Part shown: positions 1 through 7,216 of the stretch, one piece after another
Layout: the number at the start of each line of letters is the position of its first letter
Position numbering within the stretch: position 1 is the stretch's first letter
Assembly: GCA_030041095.1 (NCBI GenBank)
Contig: JASHON010000145.1
Span: 1 to 46,934 of the forward strand
Origin: Terriglobia bacterium
GTDB taxonomy: Bacteria > Acidobacteriota > Terriglobia > UBA7540
DNA: 46,934 bases
Direction: 5' to 3'
Translations under genes and position numbers: made by a program
Notes under the pieces: model-generated
What the model was told of the DNA's origin: nothing
The model's database searches: none
What the model saw: only the letters and a program-made list of their open reading frames with translations

Positions 1-140
1 TTGGCTTCGAGATGCTGGATGTTCTCACGGCTGCCGGTGGAAAGGTTGTCAATGCAGAGGACAGAATGGCCGCGACCCAGCAGCTTTTCGCAAAGATGAC
101 TGCCGAGAAAACCTGCTCCTCCGGTGATAACAATGCGCAT
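1..140 (-). CDS. NAD-dependent nucleotide-sugar epimerase/decarboxylase, N-terminus only (UDP-glucuronate decarboxylase-like)
   Basis: The minus strand from an ATG at 138-140 encodes about 46 residues beginning [20 protein letters not shown], then a segment ending in [11 protein letters not shown]. The glycine-rich GGAGFLGSH loop and the acidic residue of the second strand (IDNLSTG) are the Rossmann NAD-binding start of the extended SDR family of nucleotide-sugar epimerases and decarboxylases. The DNLSTG/ENI form is common in UDP-glucuronate decarboxylases and UDP-glucose or UDP-glucuronate 4-epimerases. The gene runs off the left edge, so the catalytic YxxxK is not visible. UDP-glucose 6-dehydrogenase lies about 1 kb upstream on the same strand, which would feed UDP-GlcA to a UDP-xylose synthase; that assignment is inference. 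Confidence 0.8.
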   Translation of the reverse strand, partial: MRIVITGGAGFLGSHLCEKLLGRGHSVLCIDNLSTGSRENIQHLEA

Positions 141-224
141 GATGAAGACGGTGTTTAGTGGCTGGCGAGGAGTGGGCACCCGCGAAGCCAAGATCGCAAA
201 CTCAGAATTCCGGGAAAAGAGAGC

Positions 225-500
225 TTAACCACAGAGGGCACAGAGATCACAGAGAAAGCAGATTCAAGGCACTGCAAGAGCCCAAGATTAACCGCGGAGG
301 GCACAGAGATCACGGAGAGAGCAGATTCACGGCACTGCAAGAGCTCAAGATTGACCACAGAGCGCACAGAGAGCACAGAGAAAGCAGATTCACGGTGCCG
401 GGACAGCTCAAGCCTAACCACGGAGGGCACAGAGAGCACGGAGAAAGCGGATTCACGGGACTGCGAGAGCTCAAGATTTACCACGGAGGGCGCAAAGAGG
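225..500. repeat. Tandem array of 63-bp repeats, about 4.4 units
   Basis: Units begin at about 225, 288, 351, 414 and 477, an exact 63-bp period. Each opens with TTAACCACAGAGGGCACAGA or a close variant, followed by a purine-rich GAGAAAGCAGATTCA segment and a more variable tail (CACTGCAAGAGCTCAAGA). Because 63 is a multiple of three, the array is open in several frames and gives spurious proteins rich in GHREH/TEGTEST on the plus strand and SVPSVVNLELS on the minus strand. The array covers most of the gap between the epimerase fragment and the small gene at 510-824. Confidence 0.93.
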
Positions 501-509
501 AGTACCGGA

Positions 510-824
510 CTAGTTGGGGCCACCGTTGCGCTTGACGAGGCTGTCGACGATGTGGATGAGCGCACTGAGACGCTGGTCCATGTCAAGATGGGATTCTCTG
601 AGCTCGTGAATGCGCCGGTCCGTCTCTTCCCCATGGCGCGCCAGGGACATGCACACATCAACTAGCTGAGCGATGCGCTGGCGATTCTCGGCAACGTGTT
701 GTCGATCTTTCTCAAGGAGCCTGGCAGTTTCGGCTTGCGTGGACTCGATAGCGCGGAGGTCAGCCCAGAATTGGGCTTGCTGCTCCGCCATGAATTCCTT
801 CCAGGCTTCAAAGTCTAACGGCAT
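510..824 (-). CDS. Small predicted coiled-coil protein embedded between repeat arrays
   Basis: This 104-residue ORF starts MPLDFEAWKEFMAEQQAQFW and ends LVKRNGGPN. It is rich in Glu, Gln, Arg and Ala with heptad-like spacing (AETARLLEKDRQHVAENRQR, then EETDRRIHELRESHLDMDQR), so most of it should be one amphipathic helix or coiled coil. There is no signal peptide, cysteine cluster or enzymatic motif. No Shine-Dalgarno sequence precedes the ATG at 822-824. The upstream 15 bases run straight into the 63-bp repeat array at 833, and the stop lies about 10 bases from the other array. Similar short coiled-coil ORFs are, to my recollection, common orphan genes in Acidobacteriota. Function unknown; its coding status is likely but not certain. 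Confidence 0.6.
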   Translation of the reverse strand: MPLDFEAWKEFMAEQQAQFWADLRAIESTQAETARLLEKDRQHVAENRQRIAQLVDVCMSLARHGEETDRRIHELRESHLDMDQRLSALIHIVDSLVKRNGGPN

Positions 825-832
825 AAGAGGAT

Positions 833-990
833 TTTACCACGGAGGACACAGAGATCACGGAGAAGGCAGATTCACGGCGCCGGGAGAGTTCGAGATTAAC
901 CACAGAGGGCACAGAGAGCACGGAGAAGGCAGATTCAAGACACCGCGAGAGCTCGAGATTAATCACAGAGGGCACGGAGAACTGCGGCGC
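833..990. repeat. Second 63-bp tandem array, about 2.5 units
   Basis: Units start at about 833, 896 and 959 with the same sequence and orientation as the array at 225-500 (TTACCACGGAGGACACAGAG, then GATTCACGG). It lies immediately upstream of the small minus-strand gene at 510-824. The remaining 991-1171 up to the ugd stop shows no convincing gene. Confidence 0.9.
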
Positions 991-1171
991 GATGCGCACT
1001 CCAATGAAGACATCAGCTCGGACTCTCGCAGGGACGCCAACGGGCAAGGAAGCGCAAAGCGAGACACCATTGATTTCTCTGCGGAGCTTAGCGACTTTGC
1101 GTCTTCGCGTGAGGCTTCTTCCTTCCATTCGATTTTTCTTGCAGCTTCCCAGGGACTCTCTCGGCAATCTG

Positions 1172-2545
1172 CTATGGCCGAACGGGAGCCGGAGCGGAAG
1201 AATGAGTGCTCTGGCCGACGCCAACATAATCGAAACCGTGCCGGACCACTTCTCCGCGCTTGAACATGTTTCGGCCATCTACCAGCAGCGGGCGCTCCAT
1301 GAGGGATCGCACTCGATCCAAATCCGCATCGCGGAATTCCTCCCATTCCGTCAGCACGAGCAGAGCGTCCGTCCCGCGAACTGCATCGTAAGCATCGTCG
1401 CAGTATCGAACGCCAGGCAAGACGGCTCGCGCCTTTGCCATGGCTTGCGGATCGTAGGCGGAAACTTCAGCGCCTTCGGCAAGCAGGCGACGAATGATTT
1501 CGAGCGCCGGGGCGAAGCGAACATCATCCGTCTCTGGCTTGAACGCTAATCCCCAGACGCCGATCTTCTTGCCTCGCAAAACCCAAAGCTCTTGCTTCAC
1601 CGCCTCAACAAACCGGCTGGGCCGGCTCAGGTTGATTTTTTCGGCTTCGCGCAAAAGCGAGAAGTCCACGCCGAATTTTTCCGCAATGCGCACAAAGGCC
1701 TGAAGGTCTTTGGGAAAGCAAAATCCTCCAAAGCCGATACCGGGCTTTAGAAACTGAGGGCCGATGCGACGATCCAGGCCGATTCCTTCTGCGACGCGGT
1801 CGATATCCGCGCCTGCAGCCTCGCAAAGATCCGCAATAGCGTTGATGAACGAAATTTTCATTGCCAGGAACGAATTCGAGGCGTGCTTGATGATTTCCGC
1901 GCTGTTCACGTCTGTAAGCAGCAGGCGCGGCCTCTTCCGATTTTCACAGGGTTGATGGACCGGGCAGGTGAACTGGTCTTCGACAATGGGACGATAAATC
2001 TCTTCAATCTGCTTTGCGGCTCTTTCGCTTGCGACGCCGGCAACGATGCGGTCGGGATGGAAGAAATCCTCAATGGCACTTCCTTCGCGCAGGAATTCGG
2101 GGTTTGACGCGACGTCGTAGGAGAGCCCGTTGCGGCCATAGAGGCTTAAGTGCCGCTCGAGCTGACGGCCGGTCTGGACGGGTACTGTGCTCTTTTCGAT
2201 CACCAGCCGGTAACTTTGCGCCTGGGTGGCGATGGCACGCGCCAGAGCTTCGATGGCGGAAAGATCAGCCTCACCGTTTTCAAGCGGTGGTGTGCCGACG
2301 CAGATGAAGATGGCCTGGGATTCCTGGATGGCGTGTGGGGTCTCGCAGAACTGCACTCGGCCCGATTGCCGGTTTTTCTCAATCAGCGGCGCGAGATGCG
2401 GCTCGAAGAATGGAACGCCGCCGCGTTCGAGCGTCGCCAACTTCTCAGCGTTGCTCTCCGCGCACAGCACTTCATGGCCGATTTCCGCGAGGCAGGCCGC
2501 ACTCGTGAGGCCAACGTATCCGGCTCCGATGACGGCAAGGCGCAT
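1172..2545 (-). CDS. ugd: UDP-glucose 6-dehydrogenase
   Basis: The 457-residue product oxidises UDP-glucose to UDP-glucuronate with two NAD+, supplying exopolysaccharide precursors in the cytoplasm. The N-terminus MRLAVIGAGYVGLTSAACLA carries the GxGxxG NAD site at residues 7-12. Family motifs follow: FICVGTPP, EKSTVPVQTG, ASNPEFLREGSAI, and the catalytic-cysteine segment GFGGFCFPKDL with Cys at about 276. The C-terminal UDP-binding domain includes GVWGLAFKPETDDVR and VDGRNMF. Length and domain order fit the family. The motif reads GGFCFPKD rather than the commoner GGSCFPKD. It lies co-oriented with the epimerase fragment, separated by the repeat-flanked small gene. Confidence 0.97.
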   Translation of the reverse strand: MRLAVIGAGYVGLTSAACLAEIGHEVLCAESNAEKLATLERGGVPFFEPHLAPLIEKNRQSGRVQFCETPHAIQESQAIFICVGTPPLENGEADLSAIEALARAIATQAQSYRLVIEKSTVPVQTGRQLERHLSLYGRNGLSYDVASNPEFLREGSAIEDFFHPDRIVAGVASERAAKQIEEIYRPIVEDQFTCPVHQPCENRKRPRLLLTDVNSAEIIKHASNSFLAMKISFINAIADLCEAAGADIDRVAEGIGLDRRIGPQFLKPGIGFGGFCFPKDLQAFVRIAEKFGVDFSLLREAEKINLSRPSRFVEAVKQELWVLRGKKIGVWGLAFKPETDDVRFAPALEIIRRLLAEGAEVSAYDPQAMAKARAVLPGVRYCDDAYDAVRGTDALLVLTEWEEFRDADLDRVRSLMERPLLVDGRNMFKRGEVVRHGFDYVGVGQSTHSSAPAPVRP

Positions 2546-2549
2546 GAGG

Positions 2550-2820
2550 GAAGTGATGAGAAATCAGAGATTAGAAATCAGACGTCAGAGAACAGAAACA
2601 AGAAACAAGAGACGAGAGACAAGAGACAAGAGACAAGAGACCAAGCCACAGGCAACAAGAAAACAGTGGTCAGAGATTAGGCGTCAGAGACCAGAGACAA
2701 GAGACCAGAGACGAGAGACCAAGCCACAGGCGATAGGCAACAGACGAGAGGCAGCGGGCGAAAACGGGAAAGCACAAGCTGGATACTCGGGTTGACCACA
2801 GAGGCCACGGAGGGCGGCGC
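2550..2820. repeat. Low-complexity (R)AGAC/CAGAGA-rich intergenic repeat with one partial 63-bp-family unit
   Basis: From about 2550 to 2766 the plus strand is a purine-rich run of degenerate words such as GAGACAAGAGACAAGAGACC and CAGAGATTAG. The phrase GAGACCAAGCCACAGGC occurs twice, about 79 bases apart, suggesting an internal tandem duplication. At about 2792-2818 there is a single partial copy (GTTGACCACAGAGGCCACGG) of the repeat family seen at 225-990. No believable gene lies between ugd (2545) and the kinase stop (3112). Confidence 0.75.
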
Positions 2821-2933
2821 TGCAAATTGGAAAAATGCAAAGCTACCGCTTTGTGAGTCACAACTCACACAAATCCGTGGCTAGCTTCCGCCCGATCGGG
2901 CACAACCCAAACTGCCGATGAAAAAAGCAACCG

Positions 2934-3018
2934 GTCATGCTGAGTGAAGCGAGGCATCTCTGTATTGTCCTGAAACGAGACACCGAGATTCTTCGCTCCG
3001 CTCAGAATGACATGCTGA
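2934..3018. repeat. Dispersed palindromic repeat (TCATGCTGAGTGAAGCGAG ... CGCTCAGAATGACA)
   Basis: Two inverted arms, GTCATGCTGAGTGAAGCGAG and TTCTTCGCTCCGCTCAGAAT followed by GACA, flank a variable centre. Related copies occur near 31087-31195, 32987-33016, 39470-39515 and 45174-45249. This is a widespread type of intergenic repeat in GC-rich bacteria. The kinase stop lies about 95 bases further on. Confidence 0.75.
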
Positions 3019-3111
3019 AGAATACCCGAAGGGATGCCCTAGCACAGCGCCGAGCATCACTGACGTTGTCTATAGCCTGTTGCCTGTGGCCTAACCACCG
3101 TCCGTTTAAGG

Positions 3112-5448
3112 CTACAGTTCCTTGCCGGCCGAAGCGCCGCTCTCGCCGCCGTTCCGCTGGCCATAACCGTAGGCGCCGTAGCCATAACCGTAGTTCCCGC
3201 CCTGATAGCCGTAGCCATAGTGGCCAAGGTCGACGTCGTTGAGCGCAATGCCGAGGATGCGGGCGTTGGCGCTATAGAGAAGGGAACGGGCGCGGCGGAC
3301 CACGTCAAACGGTGTGGAATGCGCGCGAGTGACGAGAACGGTGGCGTCCGTAAGCGTCGCGAGGATGCGGCTATCGGCCACGCTCAGAATAGGCGGGGAA
3401 TCGACGAGCACGAACTCGAAATCGTGTTTCAGGCGCAGCAGTAATTCTGCCGTCATCCGCGAAGAAAGAATCTCCGCGGGGTTGGGAGGAATGGGGCCGC
3501 AGGGAATCACGCTGAGCGACGGCACGCCCGGAACCGGCAAAATCGCCTGCGATAAATCGACTCTTCCAGTCAAGCACTGCACGAAGCCTGGCTTGTTCTC
3601 AACGCCTGCAGAGCGGTGGCAAGCAGGGCGCCGCATGTCACAATCCACCAGCACAACTTTGGCGTTCAAAGCGGCCAATGCTGCACCGAGATTTACCGCC
3701 GTCGACGTTTTGCCTTCGCTCGGCAGCGCGCTGGTAATGAGCAAAAGCTTGGGAACGGGGCTCGCCGAGAGCAGTATCGATGTCCGCAACGATCGAAACG
3801 CCTCCGTCACCTCCGCCGTGGTTTGAATGGCGGGTGCAAGGTGGCCGTTGCCATTCGCATGAACCGGGACCAAGCCGGCGGGCTGGCCGTCTTCGCCTTC
3901 TTCCAACTCCTCATGATGATGCCCGTTCAAAGCAAACCGGGGAAGAATGCCCAGCGAAGGCAAGCGCACGAGCCGCTCCACATCGTCAGCCGTCTTCATG
4001 GTCTTATCAAGATATTCCTGGAAGAAAGCGAGTCCGGTCCCTAGGCAAAGCCCTAGGAAGAGGCCGCCGGCGAGGTTCAGATAAACGCGCGGCTTGACGG
4101 GAGCCTCGGGGATAACAGCGGGATCTACAATGCGGATGTTGCTGGCGTTCAAGCCGGCTGAAACCTGCGCTTCCTTCATGCGCTGCAGAATTCCCTGGTA
4201 GAGCTGCTGGTTGGAATCGACCTGTCGCTTGAGGATATCGTAATTCACCGACTTCCTCGCCAGGTCGTTCATGGCTTGCTTTTCTTTGTCGATCGCCTTG
4301 GCGAGCAGGTCCTCGCGGTGTTTCGCGGATTTATATTCCTGTACAATGTTTTGAATGATGTGTTCCTTTTGCTCGTCGATCATTGTGTTGAGAGCATCAA
4401 TTTGATTCCTCGCTTCGCGCATCTCAGGAAAGGCCGGCTTCACTCGCGTGAGCATCATGGCATAGTCACTCTGCTCAGTCGCCAGTTTTTCTTCCAGGTT
4501 TTGGATGAGCGCGTTGTTCAGCACTCCCGGTAGGTCCTGCACCTTCCCTTTTTTCACAAGGCTGTAAAGCCCTTGCTTGACGAACATGTCTGCCTGCGCC
4601 TGCGAGTATTCATCCATCAGGTGCTGCATCTCCGCGCTGGCGAAGGTCTCCTTGGTGTCGACGTAAAGAATACCGTGGGATTGCGCGTAAGCCTGGAGGG
4701 CCCGCTGGGAATCCGCCAATTTCTGTTGCAGCCCGACCAACCGTTTTTGTAGCCATTCTGCCGCCGACGTCGTTTCCTGCCACTTAATGTCAAAATTCTG
4801 GTTCATGTATTCGTTCGCAACTTTATTGGCAACCTGATATGCGGTCTGCGGGCTGTAGGATTCGAATGAGACCTCAACGAGATTGCTTCGTCGGACCGGG
4901 CTGACATCAATGAGGTTTTGGACGTTGGCGACAGCATTCACGTCATAAGCCGCGCTCGTGTCCGGGTTCGGATCGGAGGGCGACGGCAAAACCCTTGGAC
5001 AGTGTTTGAAGAGACGGAACAGGCTGTAGCCGCAATAGAATTCCGGTGAGCGGTACAATTGCAGATCATTCACCACAGCTTGCGCCAGAGACCGGCTTTT
5101 CAGGATGCGGTATTGCGTTTCAAGATAGGCGTCTACGTCCACCGGACTGACGTTGACAACTTCTTTGAAGTTCACGACGTCCGGAGCCCTGGGATCGATC
5201 TCAAGCAACACTTCGCCCTGATAAAGCGGGCGCTCTTTGAATGTTGCAATCGCAACCGTGGCAAAGACGACCACTAAAACAGAGATCACCACCCAGCGCC
5301 GCTTGACAATGATGGCCCAATAATCGAGGAGGTGCGGAGTTTCCTCGGAGCTAACGTCTACAATTGGCTGCTGCTCGGCAGGCAGGCCATCAAATGCCTG
5401 CGGAGGCTCGGCGGGAAATGCCGGCCGACGTCTTTCGATTTCATCCAT
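3112..5448 (-). CDS. Wzc-like polysaccharide co-polymerase / BY-type tyrosine autokinase
   Basis: The 778-residue inner-membrane protein should control capsule or EPS chain length and export by cycles of tyrosine autophosphorylation. The N-terminal Wzz-type region has a first membrane segment near residues 51-70 (VVISVLVVVFATVAIATF). A long periplasmic, coiled-coil-rich part follows, with a second membrane segment near 447-470 preceded by the PxxP-like PEAPVKPR. The cytosolic kinase has Walker A SALPSEGKTSTAVN (about 570-582), Walker A' VVLVDCDMRRPA and Walker B FVLVDSPP. The C-terminus (about 744-762) holds eight tyrosines in a Gly/Tyr-rich tail (HYGYGYQGGNYGYGYG), the usual autophosphorylation cluster. 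AAGGA lies six bases before the ATG. It is downstream of the export-protein gene on the same strand with a 233-base gap. Confidence 0.95.
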   Translation of the reverse strand: MDEIERRRPAFPAEPPQAFDGLPAEQQPIVDVSSEETPHLLDYWAIIVKRRWVVISVLVVVFATVAIATFKERPLYQGEVLLEIDPRAPDVVNFKEVVNVSPVDVDAYLETQYRILKSRSLAQAVVNDLQLYRSPEFYCGYSLFRLFKHCPRVLPSPSDPNPDTSAAYDVNAVANVQNLIDVSPVRRSNLVEVSFESYSPQTAYQVANKVANEYMNQNFDIKWQETTSAAEWLQKRLVGLQQKLADSQRALQAYAQSHGILYVDTKETFASAEMQHLMDEYSQAQADMFVKQGLYSLVKKGKVQDLPGVLNNALIQNLEEKLATEQSDYAMMLTRVKPAFPEMREARNQIDALNTMIDEQKEHIIQNIVQEYKSAKHREDLLAKAIDKEKQAMNDLARKSVNYDILKRQVDSNQQLYQGILQRMKEAQVSAGLNASNIRIVDPAVIPEAPVKPRVYLNLAGGLFLGLCLGTGLAFFQEYLDKTMKTADDVERLVRLPSLGILPRFALNGHHHEELEEGEDGQPAGLVPVHANGNGHLAPAIQTTAEVTEAFRSLRTSILLSASPVPKLLLITSALPSEGKTSTAVNLGAALAALNAKVVLVDCDMRRPACHRSAGVENKPGFVQCLTGRVDLSQAILPVPGVPSLSVIPCGPIPPNPAEILSSRMTAELLLRLKHDFEFVLVDSPPILSVADSRILATLTDATVLVTRAHSTPFDVVRRARSLLYSANARILGIALNDVDLGHYGYGYQGGNYGYGYGAYGYGQRNGGESGASAGKEL

Positions 5449-5492
5449 TGAGAGTCCTTGAAGAGTTATCAGCCGTCAGAAATCAGCACTTA

Positions 5493-5520
5493 GTAGGGGC
5501 GGGTTTGAAACCCGTTCCTA
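5493..5520. repeat. Short palindrome, dispersed-repeat type
   Basis: CGGGTTT and AAACCCG face each other across a single base at 5500-5514, within a longer imperfect inverted repeat starting TAGGGG and ending TTCCTA. It lies in the 233-base gap between the export protein and kinase genes on the minus strand and could act as a transcript hairpin. The rest of the gap contains only low-complexity words (GCCTGTAGCCTATTGCC). Confidence 0.6.
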
Positions 5521-5681
5521 CCCAGCCATGGGCATCGCCCAGGGTCGTCGTGCCTTCTTCACCGAGTTCCAAGCCCTGACTGGGCGCCCCATTTACGTCT
5601 CACCGACCGGGTTCTCGATTCCACGTGGGCCACGCCGTGGGAGTTTATTGCCTGTAGCCTATTGCCTTTTGCCTCTGTTTT

Positions 5682-6797
5682 TCACAGGCCGCGCCAAATG
5701 ATCAATCCGCTCAGCGTTGCCAACCCTGTGCCCCAGCCATACCCGAGAAGTCCCTTCCCGAAGCTGCCCGGCACAACGAGCATGTCGTCCGCCGAGAGTA
5801 TCGGATCTTTTGCCTTGCCCTTCATGATCTTTCCAAGGTTGATGTGCGTCATCTGGCGCGCTCCGTTGGGTAGGGAATGAATGATGATGTCGCTTTTCAT
5901 ATTGCAATTTTGGGCGCATCCCTGCGCGAGCGACAACGCCTGTAAAGCAGTCAGACTATCGACATTCTCCAGGGTGAAACCACCGGATTTTTGCACATCT
6001 CCGACCACATACACGATGCCGGCTTTGCTGATTGTAATCGTATCGAAAGGCTTAACGGGAATATCCAGCGCGGCATCCTGTGAGTACATCAGCTTGCCCA
6101 GATCAACCTTCACCTGGTCGGGCGCAGTCTGCTGCAGTCCAGGGATCGGCGTTACGTGCCCAAAGCCGTCTCTTCGCGTGACGAAAGCCCAGCGGCCTGC
6201 AGGCGCGCCACCCGACATTTCCGAGCCTGATTTTCCCGGCAAATTCACGCCGCCTGCCATCGCAATCACCTGGATAAGAGTCCGCGGCCCGGGCAATTGA
6301 TAAACGCCCGGCTTCGCTACGGCGCCCACAACGGAAACAGGACTCGAATGATATTGCTTGACAAAAATACTCACCACGGGATCTTCAAGAAACTGCCGGC
6401 CCCAATCCTGCTCGAGCTCTTTTTTCAACTCGACGGTTGTCAGCCCAGCCGCCGGCACGCGCCCCAGTAGCTTCACGGTGACGCTGCCGTCGTTTTCCAC
6501 GCGCACCGTCTGCGTCATTTGTGGCAGATCGAGCACCGTGATGGTGAGCACGTCTTCCGGCCCGAGGAGGTAGTCCGGACCCATCATGCCGCCGCCGTTG
6601 ACCACTTGATTCGCACCAGCCTGGGAGTTCGGCTGCGTCGGCTGCGCGCTGGCGCCGGCATCCTCCGTGCTTTGCGCCGCGCTCTCGTCTTGCTGATACG
6701 GATTATCCACCACCTGCGCCAGCACAAACCCGCTCAGAATGAAAAGACAGACGACAGGGCCTGCTACCGACCATAGACTTTTCCAATATCTATTCAT
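5682..6797 (-). CDS. Polysaccharide export protein (Wza-like, poly_export + SLBB)
   Basis: The 371-residue protein likely forms the outer-membrane or periplasmic export channel partnering the Wzc-like kinase. Residues 1-27 are an N-terminal hydrophobic signal (VAGPVVCLFILSGFVLA). A Gln/Ser/Ala-rich linker precedes the poly_export domain at about 76-150 (DYLLGPEDVLTITVLDLPQM). Two SLBB-type segments follow: about 153-186 (VSVVGAVAKPGVYQLPG) and about 262-296 (VYVVGDVQKSGGFTLEN). A short hydrophobic C-terminus (GLATLSGLIIWRGL) could be the amphipathic membrane helix. No clear lipobox cysteine is seen after the signal, so it may not be a lipoprotein. Gene order export protein then kinase is typical of EPS operons. 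Confidence 0.93.
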   Translation of the reverse strand: MNRYWKSLWSVAGPVVCLFILSGFVLAQVVDNPYQQDESAAQSTEDAGASAQPTQPNSQAGANQVVNGGGMMGPDYLLGPEDVLTITVLDLPQMTQTVRVENDGSVTVKLLGRVPAAGLTTVELKKELEQDWGRQFLEDPVVSIFVKQYHSSPVSVVGAVAKPGVYQLPGPRTLIQVIAMAGGVNLPGKSGSEMSGGAPAGRWAFVTRRDGFGHVTPIPGLQQTAPDQVKVDLGKLMYSQDAALDIPVKPFDTITISKAGIVYVVGDVQKSGGFTLENVDSLTALQALSLAQGCAQNCNMKSDIIIHSLPNGARQMTHINLGKIMKGKAKDPILSADDMLVVPGSFGKGLLGYGWGTGLATLSGLIIWRGL

Positions 6798-7216
6798 GCA
6801 AGTCTCATTCCATCCTGAAGTGTTAGTATGGCCAACTGGTCAGCCGGCCGTTCTCGCGTAGAAATTTCCTGTGTTATCCGTAATTTACCCAACTTATAAA
6901 GGCTAAACGAGGCTTACCTCATTGTCAAGGCGCGATGTTCTAACGTATGATCAGAAAGCCGTCAGCCATCAGACCTCAGCGGTCAGCAGGATTTGCTGCA
7001 GCGCGGCAACTCACATCTGGCGCGATCGTCGCCCGCCTCTCGTGAGGGTGCGGGCGCGATGAAGCATGCCTCAGAACGCAAAAGCGTTGCCGAGCCACGG
7101 CGCGCCAAACAGCCGCAAAAGCGAAGTGGCTTGGCATTTCTGACCGGCGGTCACTAGGCCTAGCGACGTTTGCTGATCGCTGGTCGCTGATTTCTGATAG
7201 CTTTTTAGGAGCACAC
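6798..7216. other. Divergent intergenic region between export-protein and UDP-HexNAc dehydrogenase genes
   Basis: This 419-base gap must carry both divergent promoters. On the minus strand a TTGACA occurs at 6923-6928. No -10 with normal spacing is obvious (TATAAG lies 24 bases downstream), so I do not call a promoter. About 6950-6990 and 7165-7200 contain low-complexity words of the GATCGCTGGTCGCTGATT kind. A perfect 10-bp palindrome CTAGGCCTAG sits at 7154-7163. No gene is apparent. Confidence 0.5.

Noticed and set aside
158-661. Open frames on both strands through the 63-bp arrays
   Set aside because: They arise because the repeat period is a multiple of three; the translations are simple repeats of the DNA unit without independent protein features.
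225-990. CRISPR array
   Set aside because: Units are directly contiguous 63-bp tandem copies with diverging tails, without unique spacers of constant length, and no cas genes are present.
6893-6928. Promoter of the export-protein operon (TTGACA and TATAAG)
   Set aside because: The two hexamers are 24 bases apart, too far for a standard promoter, so only the -35-like sequence is mentioned.
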